A stretch of DNA of 64,000 nucleotides, from positions 32,556 to 96,555 of the forward strand of contig JBHIXH010000004.1 in NCBI GenBank assembly GCA_041984885.1, written 5' to 3'. The notes beneath the pieces are model-generated. The model was not told where the DNA came from and did not search any database. It saw only the letters and a list, made by a program, of their open reading frames with translations. Source of the DNA: UBA4486 sp041984885. GTDB lineage: Bacteria > Pseudomonadota > Gammaproteobacteria > Eutrophobiales > Eutrophobiaceae. How positions within the stretch are numbered: position 1 is the stretch's first letter; each line of letters begins with the position of its first letter. A program made the translations under genes and the position numbers. Below, in pieces: positions 25,830 through 34,231 of the stretch.

Positions 25830-26974
25830 TGGCCTGTTCCGATATGTTTCATTAAACGTTGCAGTACATTTTCCGGTGCGACGTCGGGTCTGGGAAGATT
25901 ATCAATAGTGCCAGGACGTATCTTTAAATGGGCAAACCTTGGGCCGGAACCGGTGTAGTGGAACATCTCGTTTAGCATGGCCGGATCATTGCCTTCATAG
26001 CAGAGTCCGTAACCACACGCGGCGGCGACTTTTGCAAAACGTACATTCGTCGCCACCGTAGCCTGTGCTCCGGTGGAATCGTGTACCTCGTTATCAAGCA
26101 CGATATGTACAAGGTTATTCGCTGCATAAGTGCCGAGCGTGGAAAAGTTACCCATTCGCATCAGTGCCGCCCCGTCACCCTCAATAATAACGACGTGCAA
26201 ATCCGGTCGGGCCAGGGCCAGGCCAAGTCCGAGTGAACCGGCACAGCCCATCGAACCGACCATGTATAGATGGTTCACCCGGTCTTCTATTGAATATAGC
26301 TCCCTGCCGGTAAAACCGGTCGTTGCGATAACCACGGATTTATCTTCCGGTGTCAGTTCGATAATTTTGTTCAAAGCGGTGTTTCGACTGACACGATCCT
26401 GGTCACAATACAGCGTTCTTTCTTCGCATTGGCGCTGGCTGACATCCGGTACTCTCGCGGTCGTCGCATCATGCAAGGCGACGGAACCTTTATGCATGAT
26501 GAAGGCATAGGGGCGTTGATTGGCCTCCATATAACTCATTGCCCGTTTCAGGCAGGGTTCAACCTCAATAGCTGATTTTGGAAATATCTCCCAGGGTATG
26601 CGCATTGTGTCGAGCAACTTGTCGGTGATTTGTCCCATCAACTCATGTTGTGGTTCATCTTTCAACCCGGGTTGGCCCCGATGGGTAGTAATTAACAACA
26701 GGGGTATCCTGAAAATGTAGGCCAGTGAAGTGAGTGGACTGATAGCATTACCGAGTCCGGAGTTTTGCATCATGACAACGGATTGTTGTCCGCCAATTAC
26801 TGAACCGGCAGCCGTGGCAACGGCGTCACCTTCATTTGCCGAGGAAACGTAATTCAGTTGATCATCAGCGATGACATAATTGATAAACGGTGTCAGGAAC
26901 GAGCAGGGTACGCCGGTATAGCGTTGAAAACCGTAGCGGCGTGCGGCTTCAATAAATTCGTTGGCTTCGATCAT
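25826..26974 (-). CDS. aepY: Phosphonopyruvate decarboxylase
   Basis: 382 residues, thiamine-diphosphate enzyme converting phosphonopyruvate to phosphonoacetaldehyde; this irreversible step drives phosphonate synthesis. Family features: opening FIEAARRYGFQRYTGVPCSFLTPFINYV, NEGDAVATAAG, MMQNSGLGNAISPLTSLAY, and the ThDP-binding IEGDGAALMRMGNFSTLG with LDNEVHDSTGAQ. Encoded between PEP mutase (8 bp upstream) and the transaminase (4-nt overlap). Confidence 0.95.
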   Translation of the reverse strand: MIEANEFIEAARRYGFQRYTGVPCSFLTPFINYVIADDQLNYVSSANEGDAVATAAGSVIGGQQSVVMMQNSGLGNAISPLTSLAYIFRIPLLLITTHRGQPGLKDEPQHELMGQITDKLLDTMRIPWEIFPKSAIEVEPCLKRAMSYMEANQRPYAFIMHKGSVALHDATTARVPDVSQRQCEERTLYCDQDRVSRNTALNKIIELTPEDKSVVIATTGFTGRELYSIEDRVNHLYMVGSMGCAGSLGLGLALARPDLHVVIIEGDGAALMRMGNFSTLGTYAANNLVHIVLDNEVHDSTGAQATVATNVRFAKVAAACGYGLCYEGNDPAMLNEMFHYTGSGPRFAHLKIRPGTIDNLPRPDVAPENVLQRLMKHIGTGQ

Positions 26975-26982
26975 GATGTCTG

Positions 26983-28599
26983 TCAGGCAAAGTCGACGGC
27001 ACGTTCCAGATCCTGCAGTACATTAATATCTAGCCAGTGACCATTGATGTAATGCACATGAATATCCCGACCCTGTTCAACCAGATGATTAAGCAAGTCC
27101 GGTATTTCCAGGCTGGAGAAGTCATCACGTTGCTGTAATGTTTTCATAGCTTCTGTTACCCACTGCAGCCCATCGCCACGAACACGCAACATGCCAATCC
27201 AGCGGCCACTCGGTTTTTGTTCATTATGCGACGCTTCTTTATCAATGGACTCGAGTGTAACCTTTTGATGAAACAGTGAACGATCATCCGGGCTGCTACA
27301 CCAGGCATAATCCGGTGAGCCACTGATGTAATCGGCCGACAGGACAGAATCGACGGTGATGACCAGTTCACCTTCACTGTCGAGTAAGTCCTGCAGGATA
27401 TAATCACGGAAGAGTAAATCACCGTAGCTGATGATCATGTCATCGTGAAAGTACTCGCTGGCACTTAACAAAGAGACCAGTTCTCCGGTTGACTCGTAAT
27501 TTTCATTGATACATTTTGTAATGCCGTTGGCATCAATGCTTTCCTGTTTATAACCGGCAACCACACAGGTCGAGTGAATATGCTGTCGTTTGTAGACGTC
27601 CAGCAAGCGGCGTAACAGCGTCTTGCCACCTATTGGTAACATAATTTTTGGTCTGTCTTCAGTCAGTTCCTGTAACGCCTGGCCACGGCTGGCCGCCAGC
27701 ACGATAGCGCGCGTGTGATCCTGGCTACTGGTTTCGTAGATTTTTTGTGCCGCGGTTAATTCGTCCGCACCCTGTAGCGAGAAGATTTGGCTGACAGTGG
27801 CAATCTTGTCCTCAACATTGGTTACGCTGTTTTCCACGAATATCGTGTTACTCACCGTTTTCATGGCAGCGATTGATGCGCGTATCATGTGATTGGCCCA
27901 GATCACGAGGTTAATATCGGCTTTTTCGTAGACCTCGACTGGCGTGCTGTAATACGTGGTCGGAACGATGACGAGCGGCGACCGGCCGGCCCACTCGTTT
28001 GCAAATGCAATGATTTCATCGGCCTGTTTTTGTTTGCTGTGGATCAGTATGCCGTCTGCACCGGCCTGGTGATAGGCTTCGGCGCGTTTCAGTGCTTCCG
28101 CCAGACCCCAGCCGGCAATCAGTGCCTCAATACGCGCAACCACACAAAAATCATCGTCAGCCTGGCTGTCCTTGCCGGCTTTAATCTTGCCGCAGAACTC
28201 ATCGATATCAGCCAGTGGTTGGCGTTCGCCATCGATAAAACTGTTTAATTTCGGGAATTGCTTGTCTTCTATGCAGACACCCGCAATCTGTCTTTGCTCG
28301 AGTTTTTTTACCAGGCGTCGCATGTTATTGAAATTACCGTAGCCGGTATCACCATCGAGCAGAATCGGTATGTCGGTGATGTCGGACATAAACTCGAGCA
28401 TGTCGACAACCTGGGTCCAGCTGGCCTCGTTGCTGTCACGCACGCCAAACTGGGCTGAAATTGCCAGGCCACTTGCCCAGATCCCTTTAAAACCGGCCTG
28501 TTCGACAATGCGGGCAGAAATACCGTTATGCGCTTCCATGATAAACGAAACGGCCTTGCTCTCAAGCAACTGCCTGAATTGAGTGGTTTTTGACTGCAT
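26983..28599 (-). CDS. pepM: Phosphoenolpyruvate mutase fused to a nucleotidyltransferase domain
   Basis: 538 residues. Residues 1-290 are PEP mutase, which makes the C-P bond: LLDGDTGYGN, the diagnostic EDKQFPKLNS, and VVARIEALIAGWGLAEALKRAEAYHQAGADGILIHS. Residues about 295-538 are a sugar-phosphate/choline-type nucleotidyltransferase: AIVLAASRGQALQELTEDRPKIMLPIGGKTLL, with the PK motif and the LAASRG variant of the glycine loop. Such fusions occur in bacteria that activate phosphonates as CDP derivatives before attaching them to glycans or lipids. 4 bp after the upstream nucleotidyltransferase gene, 8 bp before aepY. Confidence 0.95.
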   Translation of the reverse strand: MQSKTTQFRQLLESKAVSFIMEAHNGISARIVEQAGFKGIWASGLAISAQFGVRDSNEASWTQVVDMLEFMSDITDIPILLDGDTGYGNFNNMRRLVKKLEQRQIAGVCIEDKQFPKLNSFIDGERQPLADIDEFCGKIKAGKDSQADDDFCVVARIEALIAGWGLAEALKRAEAYHQAGADGILIHSKQKQADEIIAFANEWAGRSPLVIVPTTYYSTPVEVYEKADINLVIWANHMIRASIAAMKTVSNTIFVENSVTNVEDKIATVSQIFSLQGADELTAAQKIYETSSQDHTRAIVLAASRGQALQELTEDRPKIMLPIGGKTLLRRLLDVYKRQHIHSTCVVAGYKQESIDANGITKCINENYESTGELVSLLSASEYFHDDMIISYGDLLFRDYILQDLLDSEGELVITVDSVLSADYISGSPDYAWCSSPDDRSLFHQKVTLESIDKEASHNEQKPSGRWIGMLRVRGDGLQWVTEAMKTLQQRDDFSSLEIPDLLNHLVEQGRDIHVHYINGHWLDINVLQDLERAVDFA

Positions 28600-28603
28600 A
28601 ATG

Positions 28604-29350
28604 TTAATTGTTAATTTGTGGCAGGATTTCCAGTTTAGCCCTTTCGACGTCTTCGGCGAAATCTATCTCTATCCATGGCAGACCAGTGATATCTTCATAG
28701 TGAAACCATTGCGGGTGTTCTAACACGACATCACGCAGCACTTCCTCATACGGTTGATCGAATCGTTGCTGATCCAGGTATTGCCCGGTCTTAGCCATGA
28801 TCATTGCCTTGGCTTCTCCGGCAAAACGAAAAAACCCAACCGATTCACCCTGTAAATCATATTCAAGTCCGGTTGCGACCTGTTTACGAAACTCGACGAT
28901 CCGTTGCTGATGGATGCAAATCTTGACCGGTTCGTCGCCCGCTTCAAATTCCTGATCCAGCAGGAAACAGTTTTCATGCTGACTTTGCACCAGTTGTTGC
29001 AAGATTTTTTCTGAATACAGGACATCTGCGTCCATCAATAAAACCGGGCCCGGATTATCGAACACCGGTTGGCCGGTCCACAGGCTGATCACGCTGCCTT
29101 CACGATAGCGATCGTTGTGTATTGTATTAATGTTTATCGATGGATAATCAAGGTTATTTATCGTGGCAGTGATTTGTTCACTTTCATAACCGGTAATGAC
29201 TGTTATCCCGGTAATCTCGAGCCTGCTCAGACATTCTATATGACGTTGCAGCAGGCTTATGCCATCGAATTCCAGTAATGACTTGGGCCGATTATTGGCC
29301 GCGTCTCCCAATCGATTGCCGATGCCGGCGGCCAGTATTAATGCGTGCAT
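28604..29350 (-). CDS. Nucleotidyltransferase, LicC-like (CTP:phosphocholine/AEP cytidylyltransferase type)
   Basis: 248 residues. MHALILAAGIGNRLGDAANNRPKSLLEF is a canonical nucleotidyltransferase start (LAAGxGxR, PKSLL); LLMDADVLYSE supplies the metal-binding Asp, and LPWIEIDFAEDVERAK the C-terminal acidic pair. Similarity is to LicC-type cytidylyltransferases. As first gene of the phosphonate operon it probably activates AEP or another phosphonate as a CDP derivative. This makes two nucleotidyltransferase units in one pathway, since PepM carries another. The exact substrate cannot be told from sequence. Confidence 0.82.
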   Translation of the reverse strand: MHALILAAGIGNRLGDAANNRPKSLLEFDGISLLQRHIECLSRLEITGITVITGYESEQITATINNLDYPSININTIHNDRYREGSVISLWTGQPVFDNPGPVLLMDADVLYSEKILQQLVQSQHENCFLLDQEFEAGDEPVKICIHQQRIVEFRKQVATGLEYDLQGESVGFFRFAGEAKAMIMAKTGQYLDQQRFDQPYEEVLRDVVLEHPQWFHYEDITGLPWIEIDFAEDVERAKLEILPQINN

Positions 29351-29490
29351 AACAGGTTATCTCAATGATTGATGTCAGAAGTTTATCTGCGGCCTGAAAA
29401 TTCCGTCTTGTTTTCTATTTTGTGTCTTGATTGACTGTGAACTACGTCTGACAAAAGCTATACCTGTTTCAAATTATACTGTATAAGTGA

Positions 29491-29518
29491 TTGAATTACT
29501 GTAGAATATGATTATAAC
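29491..29518 (+). promoter_or_regulatory. Sigma-70-like promoter of the first kinase gene
   Basis: TTGAAT (29491-29496), 16-nt spacer, TATAAC (29513-29518), followed 32 bp later by the ATG at 29551. The surrounding 200-bp interval is A+T-rich and holds no gene. Confidence 0.45.
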
Positions 29519-29550
29519 TAAAAGCATATCACAGGAATTGACCGAAAATC

Positions 29551-30843
29551 ATGGCGGATTCAGTACCTGACAAACTGGGTAAATACGAAATCTCCGAAGT
29601 CATCGGCAAGGGTAGCATGGGTGTTGTTTACCAGGGTTACGACCCGTTTTCCGATGCGCCTGTAGCTGTCAAGGTGGCCCTGGCCGACTCCCTGAAAGAC
29701 AAGGAAGTCGGTCCACGTTATCGCAAGATGTTTTTCAACGAGGCGCACACGGCCGGCATGCTGAAACATCCGAATATCATCGATATCCTTGATGCCGGTG
29801 CCGATGATGATAACTGTTACATTGTCATGGAACTGGTCGAGGGAGGCGAGACGCTGAAGAAGTTCACCAGCGGTGAAAATTTACTCCCGGTCGAACAGGT
29901 TATAGAAATTATTTTCAAATGCGCGAAGGCGCTCGATTATGCCCATCGTCAGGGCGTCATACACAGGGACATAAAACCGACCAATATTCTCATTACGCAG
30001 GACATGGATGTGAAAATCGGCGACTTCAGTATTGCGCATTTAATGTCGAGTGACACGACCAATACGATGCCGATGGGCTTTGTCGGTTCTCCGCGATACA
30101 TGTCGCCGGAGCAGGTTCAGGAAGACAACATAACCAATCAGACCGATCTGTTTTCACTCGGTATTGTCATGTATGAACTGCTAACAGGAAAACATCCGTT
30201 TTATGCGGATAGTTTTTCACGCCTGATACACAAGATCATCAACGAAAAACATCCACCGTTGAAAACACATCGTCAGGATATCCCCGATATCCTTGAAAAG
30301 ATTGTGCATCATGCGCTGCAGAAGAATCCGGAAAAACGCTACAAGATGGGCTTGAACATGGCGGCTGATCTGAGTCTCGCCTTTGATTACCTGGAAAAAC
30401 CGGAACAGGACATCGCGGTGCAGGAAAAATTCAATGCGATTCAGCAACTGGATTTTTTCAGTGATTTCCCCGAGTCGGAAATCTGGGAGATCATCCGTGC
30501 CTGTATCTGGCAGGAATTTAATGCCGATGACGAAATTATCGTTGAAGGTGATATTGATGATTCGTTCTATATCATCTGCGAAGGTGCAGTCAACGTTTTA
30601 AAAGGTGAAACCGTAGTCGGCAGTCTTGGCAAGGGCGATTGTTTTGGAGAAATGGCGTACCTGAGCAAGACCGAAAGAACGGCCACGATTCGTGCCAGCA
30701 AGCGCCTGTCCATAATGAAAATTAATGCCACGTTGATCGACCAGGTCTCGGTCGAGTGCCAGCTACATTTCAGCAAGGTGTTCATGCAGACACTGGTAAA
30801 ACGACTTTCAATGACTACCGCCTTGCTGGTGAGTCAGGATTGA
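29551..30843 (+). CDS. Ser/Thr protein kinase with C-terminal cyclic-nucleotide-binding domain (copy 1)
   Basis: 430 residues, no membrane segment. Kinase domain about 12-265: glycine loop G19KGSMG, Lys41 (AVKVAL), alpha-C Glu64, catalytic HRD138-140 with N145, and SPRYMSPEQ in the P+1 region. The DFG motif reads DFS (158-160). A cNMP-binding domain follows (about 300-415): FSDFPESEIWEII, EIIVEGDIDDSFYIICEGAVNV and the phosphate-binding cassette FGEMAYLSKTERTATI, which keeps Glu and Arg. This layout suggests a kinase controlled by cAMP or cGMP, though the cassette could be structural. Paralogous to the gene at 34232. It ends one base from the convergent pgi stop. Confidence 0.9.
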   Translation: MADSVPDKLGKYEISEVIGKGSMGVVYQGYDPFSDAPVAVKVALADSLKDKEVGPRYRKMFFNEAHTAGMLKHPNIIDILDAGADDDNCYIVMELVEGGETLKKFTSGENLLPVEQVIEIIFKCAKALDYAHRQGVIHRDIKPTNILITQDMDVKIGDFSIAHLMSSDTTNTMPMGFVGSPRYMSPEQVQEDNITNQTDLFSLGIVMYELLTGKHPFYADSFSRLIHKIINEKHPPLKTHRQDIPDILEKIVHHALQKNPEKRYKMGLNMAADLSLAFDYLEKPEQDIAVQEKFNAIQQLDFFSDFPESEIWEIIRACIWQEFNADDEIIVEGDIDDSFYIICEGAVNVLKGETVVGSLGKGDCFGEMAYLSKTERTATIRASKRLSIMKINATLIDQVSVECQLHFSKVFMQTLVKRLSMTTALLVSQD

Positions 30844-30844
30844 A

Positions 30845-32422
30845 TCAGGTTTTTTTCATGCATGATTGAATCAGTTGCGTGGTCGAGGCATCGTGATTGC
30901 CACTTTGCCTGCCAGTTTCCAGTTCTTCTGTGATCACGCCGGCCAGATGCTTGCCGAGCTCAACACCCCATTGATCAAATGCATTAATATCCCAGATACA
31001 CGCCTGTACAAACGTCCTGTGTTCATACAGCGCGAGTATTTTTCCAAGCGTAGATGGTGTCAGTTGATCAAATAAAATAGTCGTACTCGGTTTATTACCC
31101 GGGAAATGACGATGCGGATTTTCCCCGGTGGCATCCTTGCCGAGCATCAATGCCTCGGCCTGGGCCAGACAGTTTGCGATCAGTTTGGCGTGTTGGCTAT
31201 CGTCTTTGATGGTTGATTGGCGTGCGACGAGAAATTCAACCGGCAGGTTGCGGGTTCCCTGATGCAGCAACTGGAAAAATGCATGTTGGCTGTTCGAACC
31301 CACTGCGCCCCAGATAATGGACTGAGTATCGTAGTCAACCGGGTGACCACTCAATGTCACGCGTTTGCCGTTACTTTCCATCATTAACTGCGACAGATAA
31401 TCCGGTAGCAGGGATAACCCCTGGTCGTAGGGAATCACGGCCAGTGATTCAGCACCGAGAAAGTTGTTGTTCCAGATATCGATCAGGGCGAGTGTCAGCG
31501 GTATATTGCTGTCGCATGATGCATTAATAAAATGCTGATCTATAACATGCGCACCGTCGAGCATTTGCTGAAAGAATTTCTGGCCAATAGCGATAACCAG
31601 TGGCAGGCCTATCGTTGACCAGAGGGAATAGCGCCCGCCCACCCATTCACCAAATTGCAATATGCTGTCCGGCGCAATGCCAAATTTGCTCGCGGCTTCA
31701 GGATTCGCAGTAACAGCGACAAAATGCCTGCCGATATCCGATACACCATGCTTTTTCAGCCAGCGTTGCGCCGAGTTGGCGTTCTCAAGGGTTTCCAGTG
31801 TGCCAAAAGACTTCGAGGCAATGATAAACAAGGTGGTTTCCGGATCGGTATTTTCCAGTTGCAGGTGTAAGTCCTGCAGATCGATATTGGCAACAAATCG
31901 AATCTCGAGGCCGCTATTATTCAGGTAATGCAAGGCCCGGGTTGCCAGGCGTGGTCCCAGGTCGGAACCGCCAATGCCGATGTTAACGATCGTTTTAAAG
32001 GCCTTGTTGGTGCTGCCGACAAGTGAACCGTTGCGGATGCTGTCTGCGAGTTCATACATGTGTGCATTGTTCTGACGTACCTGTTCGATCACATCGATGT
32101 TATCAATGTACAAGCTGGCCTGTTTTGATCGTAGCGCCGTATGTAAAACGGCTCGTTGTTCGCTGCGGTTAATTTTCTCACCAGCGAACATCGCAACTGC
32201 ATTGTTTTTTACATTGCGCTCTTCCGCTAACCGGTAGAGCAGGTCCAAGGTGTCGTTATTTATTTTCTGTTTGGATATATCGACAAGCAGATCGTCAAGT
32301 CGAAGAGTCAGATTATTTACACGCTCGTTATCTGACGAAAACAGATCATTCAAACTGCATTCTTTCATCCCGGCTGCATGTTGTTGCAGCATTTGCCAGG
32401 ATTTTAGTTCAGTGACAGACAT
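30845..32422 (-). CDS. pgi: Glucose-6-phosphate isomerase
   Basis: 525 residues, a usual bacterial length being about 550. Interconverts glucose-6-phosphate and fructose-6-phosphate. Signatures: TIVNIGIGGSDLGPRLATRAL, the sugar-phosphate loop IIASKSFGTLETLEN, GEWVGGRYSLWSTIGLP, and GAVGSNSQHAFFQLLHQGT with the catalytic residues. Located between two kinase paralogs and convergent with the first, which could make it a target or just a neighbour. 80 bp separate its start from the upstream gene's stop. Confidence 0.97.
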   Translation of the reverse strand: MSVTELKSWQMLQQHAAGMKECSLNDLFSSDNERVNNLTLRLDDLLVDISKQKINNDTLDLLYRLAEERNVKNNAVAMFAGEKINRSEQRAVLHTALRSKQASLYIDNIDVIEQVRQNNAHMYELADSIRNGSLVGSTNKAFKTIVNIGIGGSDLGPRLATRALHYLNNSGLEIRFVANIDLQDLHLQLENTDPETTLFIIASKSFGTLETLENANSAQRWLKKHGVSDIGRHFVAVTANPEAASKFGIAPDSILQFGEWVGGRYSLWSTIGLPLVIAIGQKFFQQMLDGAHVIDQHFINASCDSNIPLTLALIDIWNNNFLGAESLAVIPYDQGLSLLPDYLSQLMMESNGKRVTLSGHPVDYDTQSIIWGAVGSNSQHAFFQLLHQGTRNLPVEFLVARQSTIKDDSQHAKLIANCLAQAEALMLGKDATGENPHRHFPGNKPSTTILFDQLTPSTLGKILALYEHRTFVQACIWDINAFDQWGVELGKHLAGVITEELETGRQSGNHDASTTQLIQSCMKKT

Positions 32423-32502
32423 AGGCTGGAACCGGTATTAATTGGATAAGACAAGGAGTCAGTAAAAACTTTACACCGACGGGGAGAATAAAACCTGTTG
32501 CG

Positions 32503-33570
32503 TCAGCCGTTTACATGTTGGACAAAATGCTGATAAATACTGATCAGCTCGTCTGTACTGAATCGAATGATGATGATCTCCTGACCGGGATAGATTAGAT
32601 CCGGATTACGCCCCATTTTGCCTTGTTTGAAGTTGTAGACAAACGATTCAGAGGTTTTTGCCTGGATTAATTTACCCAGATAGGAACTGGATGCGTCCTG
32701 CTGTATCTCATCTGCATCCTGCGGAATTTTAATCCGGTATTTCTTGATCGTTTCTCCCCGTCGCAACGCAATTCCGGTGGCAAAGTTTTCTATCAGTCCA
32801 TTATGAACAATGCCCCAGATTCCCTGTGCATCCGTATTGGATACATTGCGCACATAAAAGACATCGTTGCCACTGCCCGTTTCTGCATCGTTCATCAACA
32901 ACTCATCGACCGTCGCAGTCTCGATACGATAAGGTTTCTTGATAATATTTAATGGGCTGGTTTTATCAATGCTTGTGTCAGCAAGAATTTCGGCGGGGGT
33001 ACGTATTTCAAATTGTTCAACTTTTTTAATAACAGCAACCTTTTCATCCTTGTCCAGTTCTGTCGCCAGTTGCTCAACGGTTGTTTCGCGAATGGTATCA
33101 CCATCAAGAATATGTACTTTCTGATCCAGTTGACCGCCTGAATCCTTGACAATTTTCGCAACATCAACATGTTCAATTTGTTCCTGCGTAGTCACAACTG
33201 TAATGGGGGTGTTTTCATCAATACCAGGTATGGTTAGAAGTTCTTCCGGCTTGATCCGTTCGACTTGCTGTTTTTCTGCCAGCGTTATTTTCTGATCGCC
33301 CGACATAAAATCATTTGCCTTGTTGGCTTCAACAGGTTGTTCTTCGGATTGCGTGATCTCTTGGATGTAGGCAGTGGCTTCTTCCCGGATCGCTGAGGTG
33401 ATGTTTTCAGGAGCAGCTGCAGCGGAAGTTCCTCCTGTACCTGCATTGTTTGCGTATGTGTCGTTGCCGGCCACGTCCCCTGATGTTTTCTCCGTGTCGG
33501 GCGCACCTGTAAACAGATAAGCGGTAAACGCAAGAATACCGACAATGATAATTGTGATTAATGCTTTCAT
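32503..33570 (-). CDS. Membrane-anchored repeat protein with LysM-like C-terminus, function unknown
   Basis: 355 residues, not assigned to a named family. N-terminal membrane anchor (ITIIIVGILAFTAYLF, residues 5-20), a Gly/Ala/Asn linker, then five degenerate repeats of about 27 residues at roughly 101-126, 128-154, 157-181, 183-210 and 212-241. Each has the pattern 'E.I....(E/A)(E/K)(I/L)L......D...P..VV'. The C-terminal part (about 242-345) has GIWGIVHNGLIENFATGIALRRGE and ends KMGRNPDLIYPGQEIIII, which resembles a LysM end. Most of it would be periplasmic. It lies 4 bp after the CBS-domain gene and is probably cotranscribed. Confidence 0.6.
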   Translation of the reverse strand: MKALITIIIVGILAFTAYLFTGAPDTEKTSGDVAGNDTYANNAGTGGTSAAAAPENITSAIREEATAYIQEITQSEEQPVEANKANDFMSGDQKITLAEKQQVERIKPEELLTIPGIDENTPITVVTTQEQIEHVDVAKIVKDSGGQLDQKVHILDGDTIRETTVEQLATELDKDEKVAVIKKVEQFEIRTPAEILADTSIDKTSPLNIIKKPYRIETATVDELLMNDAETGSGNDVFYVRNVSNTDAQGIWGIVHNGLIENFATGIALRRGETIKKYRIKIPQDADEIQQDASSSYLGKLIQAKTSESFVYNFKQGKMGRNPDLIYPGQEIIIIRFSTDELISIYQHFVQHVNG

Positions 33571-33574
33571 TTAA

Positions 33575-34015
33575 TTAACCGACACCGGAGATGTAGTTCT
33601 CGAGTTGTTCTATGATTTGTTGTTTTTCATCGATAATATTTTGTACTACATCCATGACAGACAGAACGCCAACCGCCTTGCCCGCATCGACCACCGGCAA
33701 ATGGCGAATATGGTTTTTTGACATCATGACCAGGCATTCATCCATGGTCTGGTCCGGAGACACCGTCAAAACGTTAGGCGTCATGATGTCACGAACCGGT
33801 GTGGACTGGGACGATTTACTTTGCAGGATAACTTTCCGGGTGTAATCGCGTTCTGAAATAATTCCGACGAGCTGTTCATTTTCCAGCACGATTAACGCGC
33901 CGACCTTGACTTCGTTCATCCGGTTAATCGCGTCATAAACCGTCATGTCCGGAGTGACAGAGTAGATGTTTGCGTCCTTTTTCCGGTTCAGCAATTGTTG
34001 AACAGTTATCGTCAT
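33575..34015 (-). CDS. Tandem CBS-domain protein
   Basis: 146 residues made almost entirely of two CBS motifs: IYSVTPDMTVYDAINRMNEVKVGALIVLENEQLVGIISERDYTRKV (first) and MTPNVLTVSPDQTMDECLVMMSKNHIRHLPVVDAGKAVGVLSVMDVV (second). Stand-alone CBS pairs bind adenine nucleotides or SAM and act as energy or ligand sensors, usually on a partner protein. It is divergent from kinase copy 2 (216 bp apart) and 4 bp before the repeat protein gene, its likely operon partner. Confidence 0.88.
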   Translation of the reverse strand: MTITVQQLLNRKKDANIYSVTPDMTVYDAINRMNEVKVGALIVLENEQLVGIISERDYTRKVILQSKSSQSTPVRDIMTPNVLTVSPDQTMDECLVMMSKNHIRHLPVVDAGKAVGVLSVMDVVQNIIDEKQQIIEQLENYISGVG

Positions 34016-34231
34016 GGCATCCCCCTCGCCAACAGAGTCTTTGGATTATTTCGGTGTCAGACTATCAGGAACTCACGGTGGCAGCGAATTTCCGAAATTC
34101 AGACTTTTACCCCTGTAACAAGCATAGAAAATTCAACTATAAATACAAGCACAGTTAAAGTAATATCTGTAGCCAGAACAATGAATTATCAGAATCCCGG
34201 CCGTCGCGGACATATTTAATTTCAGAAACTT

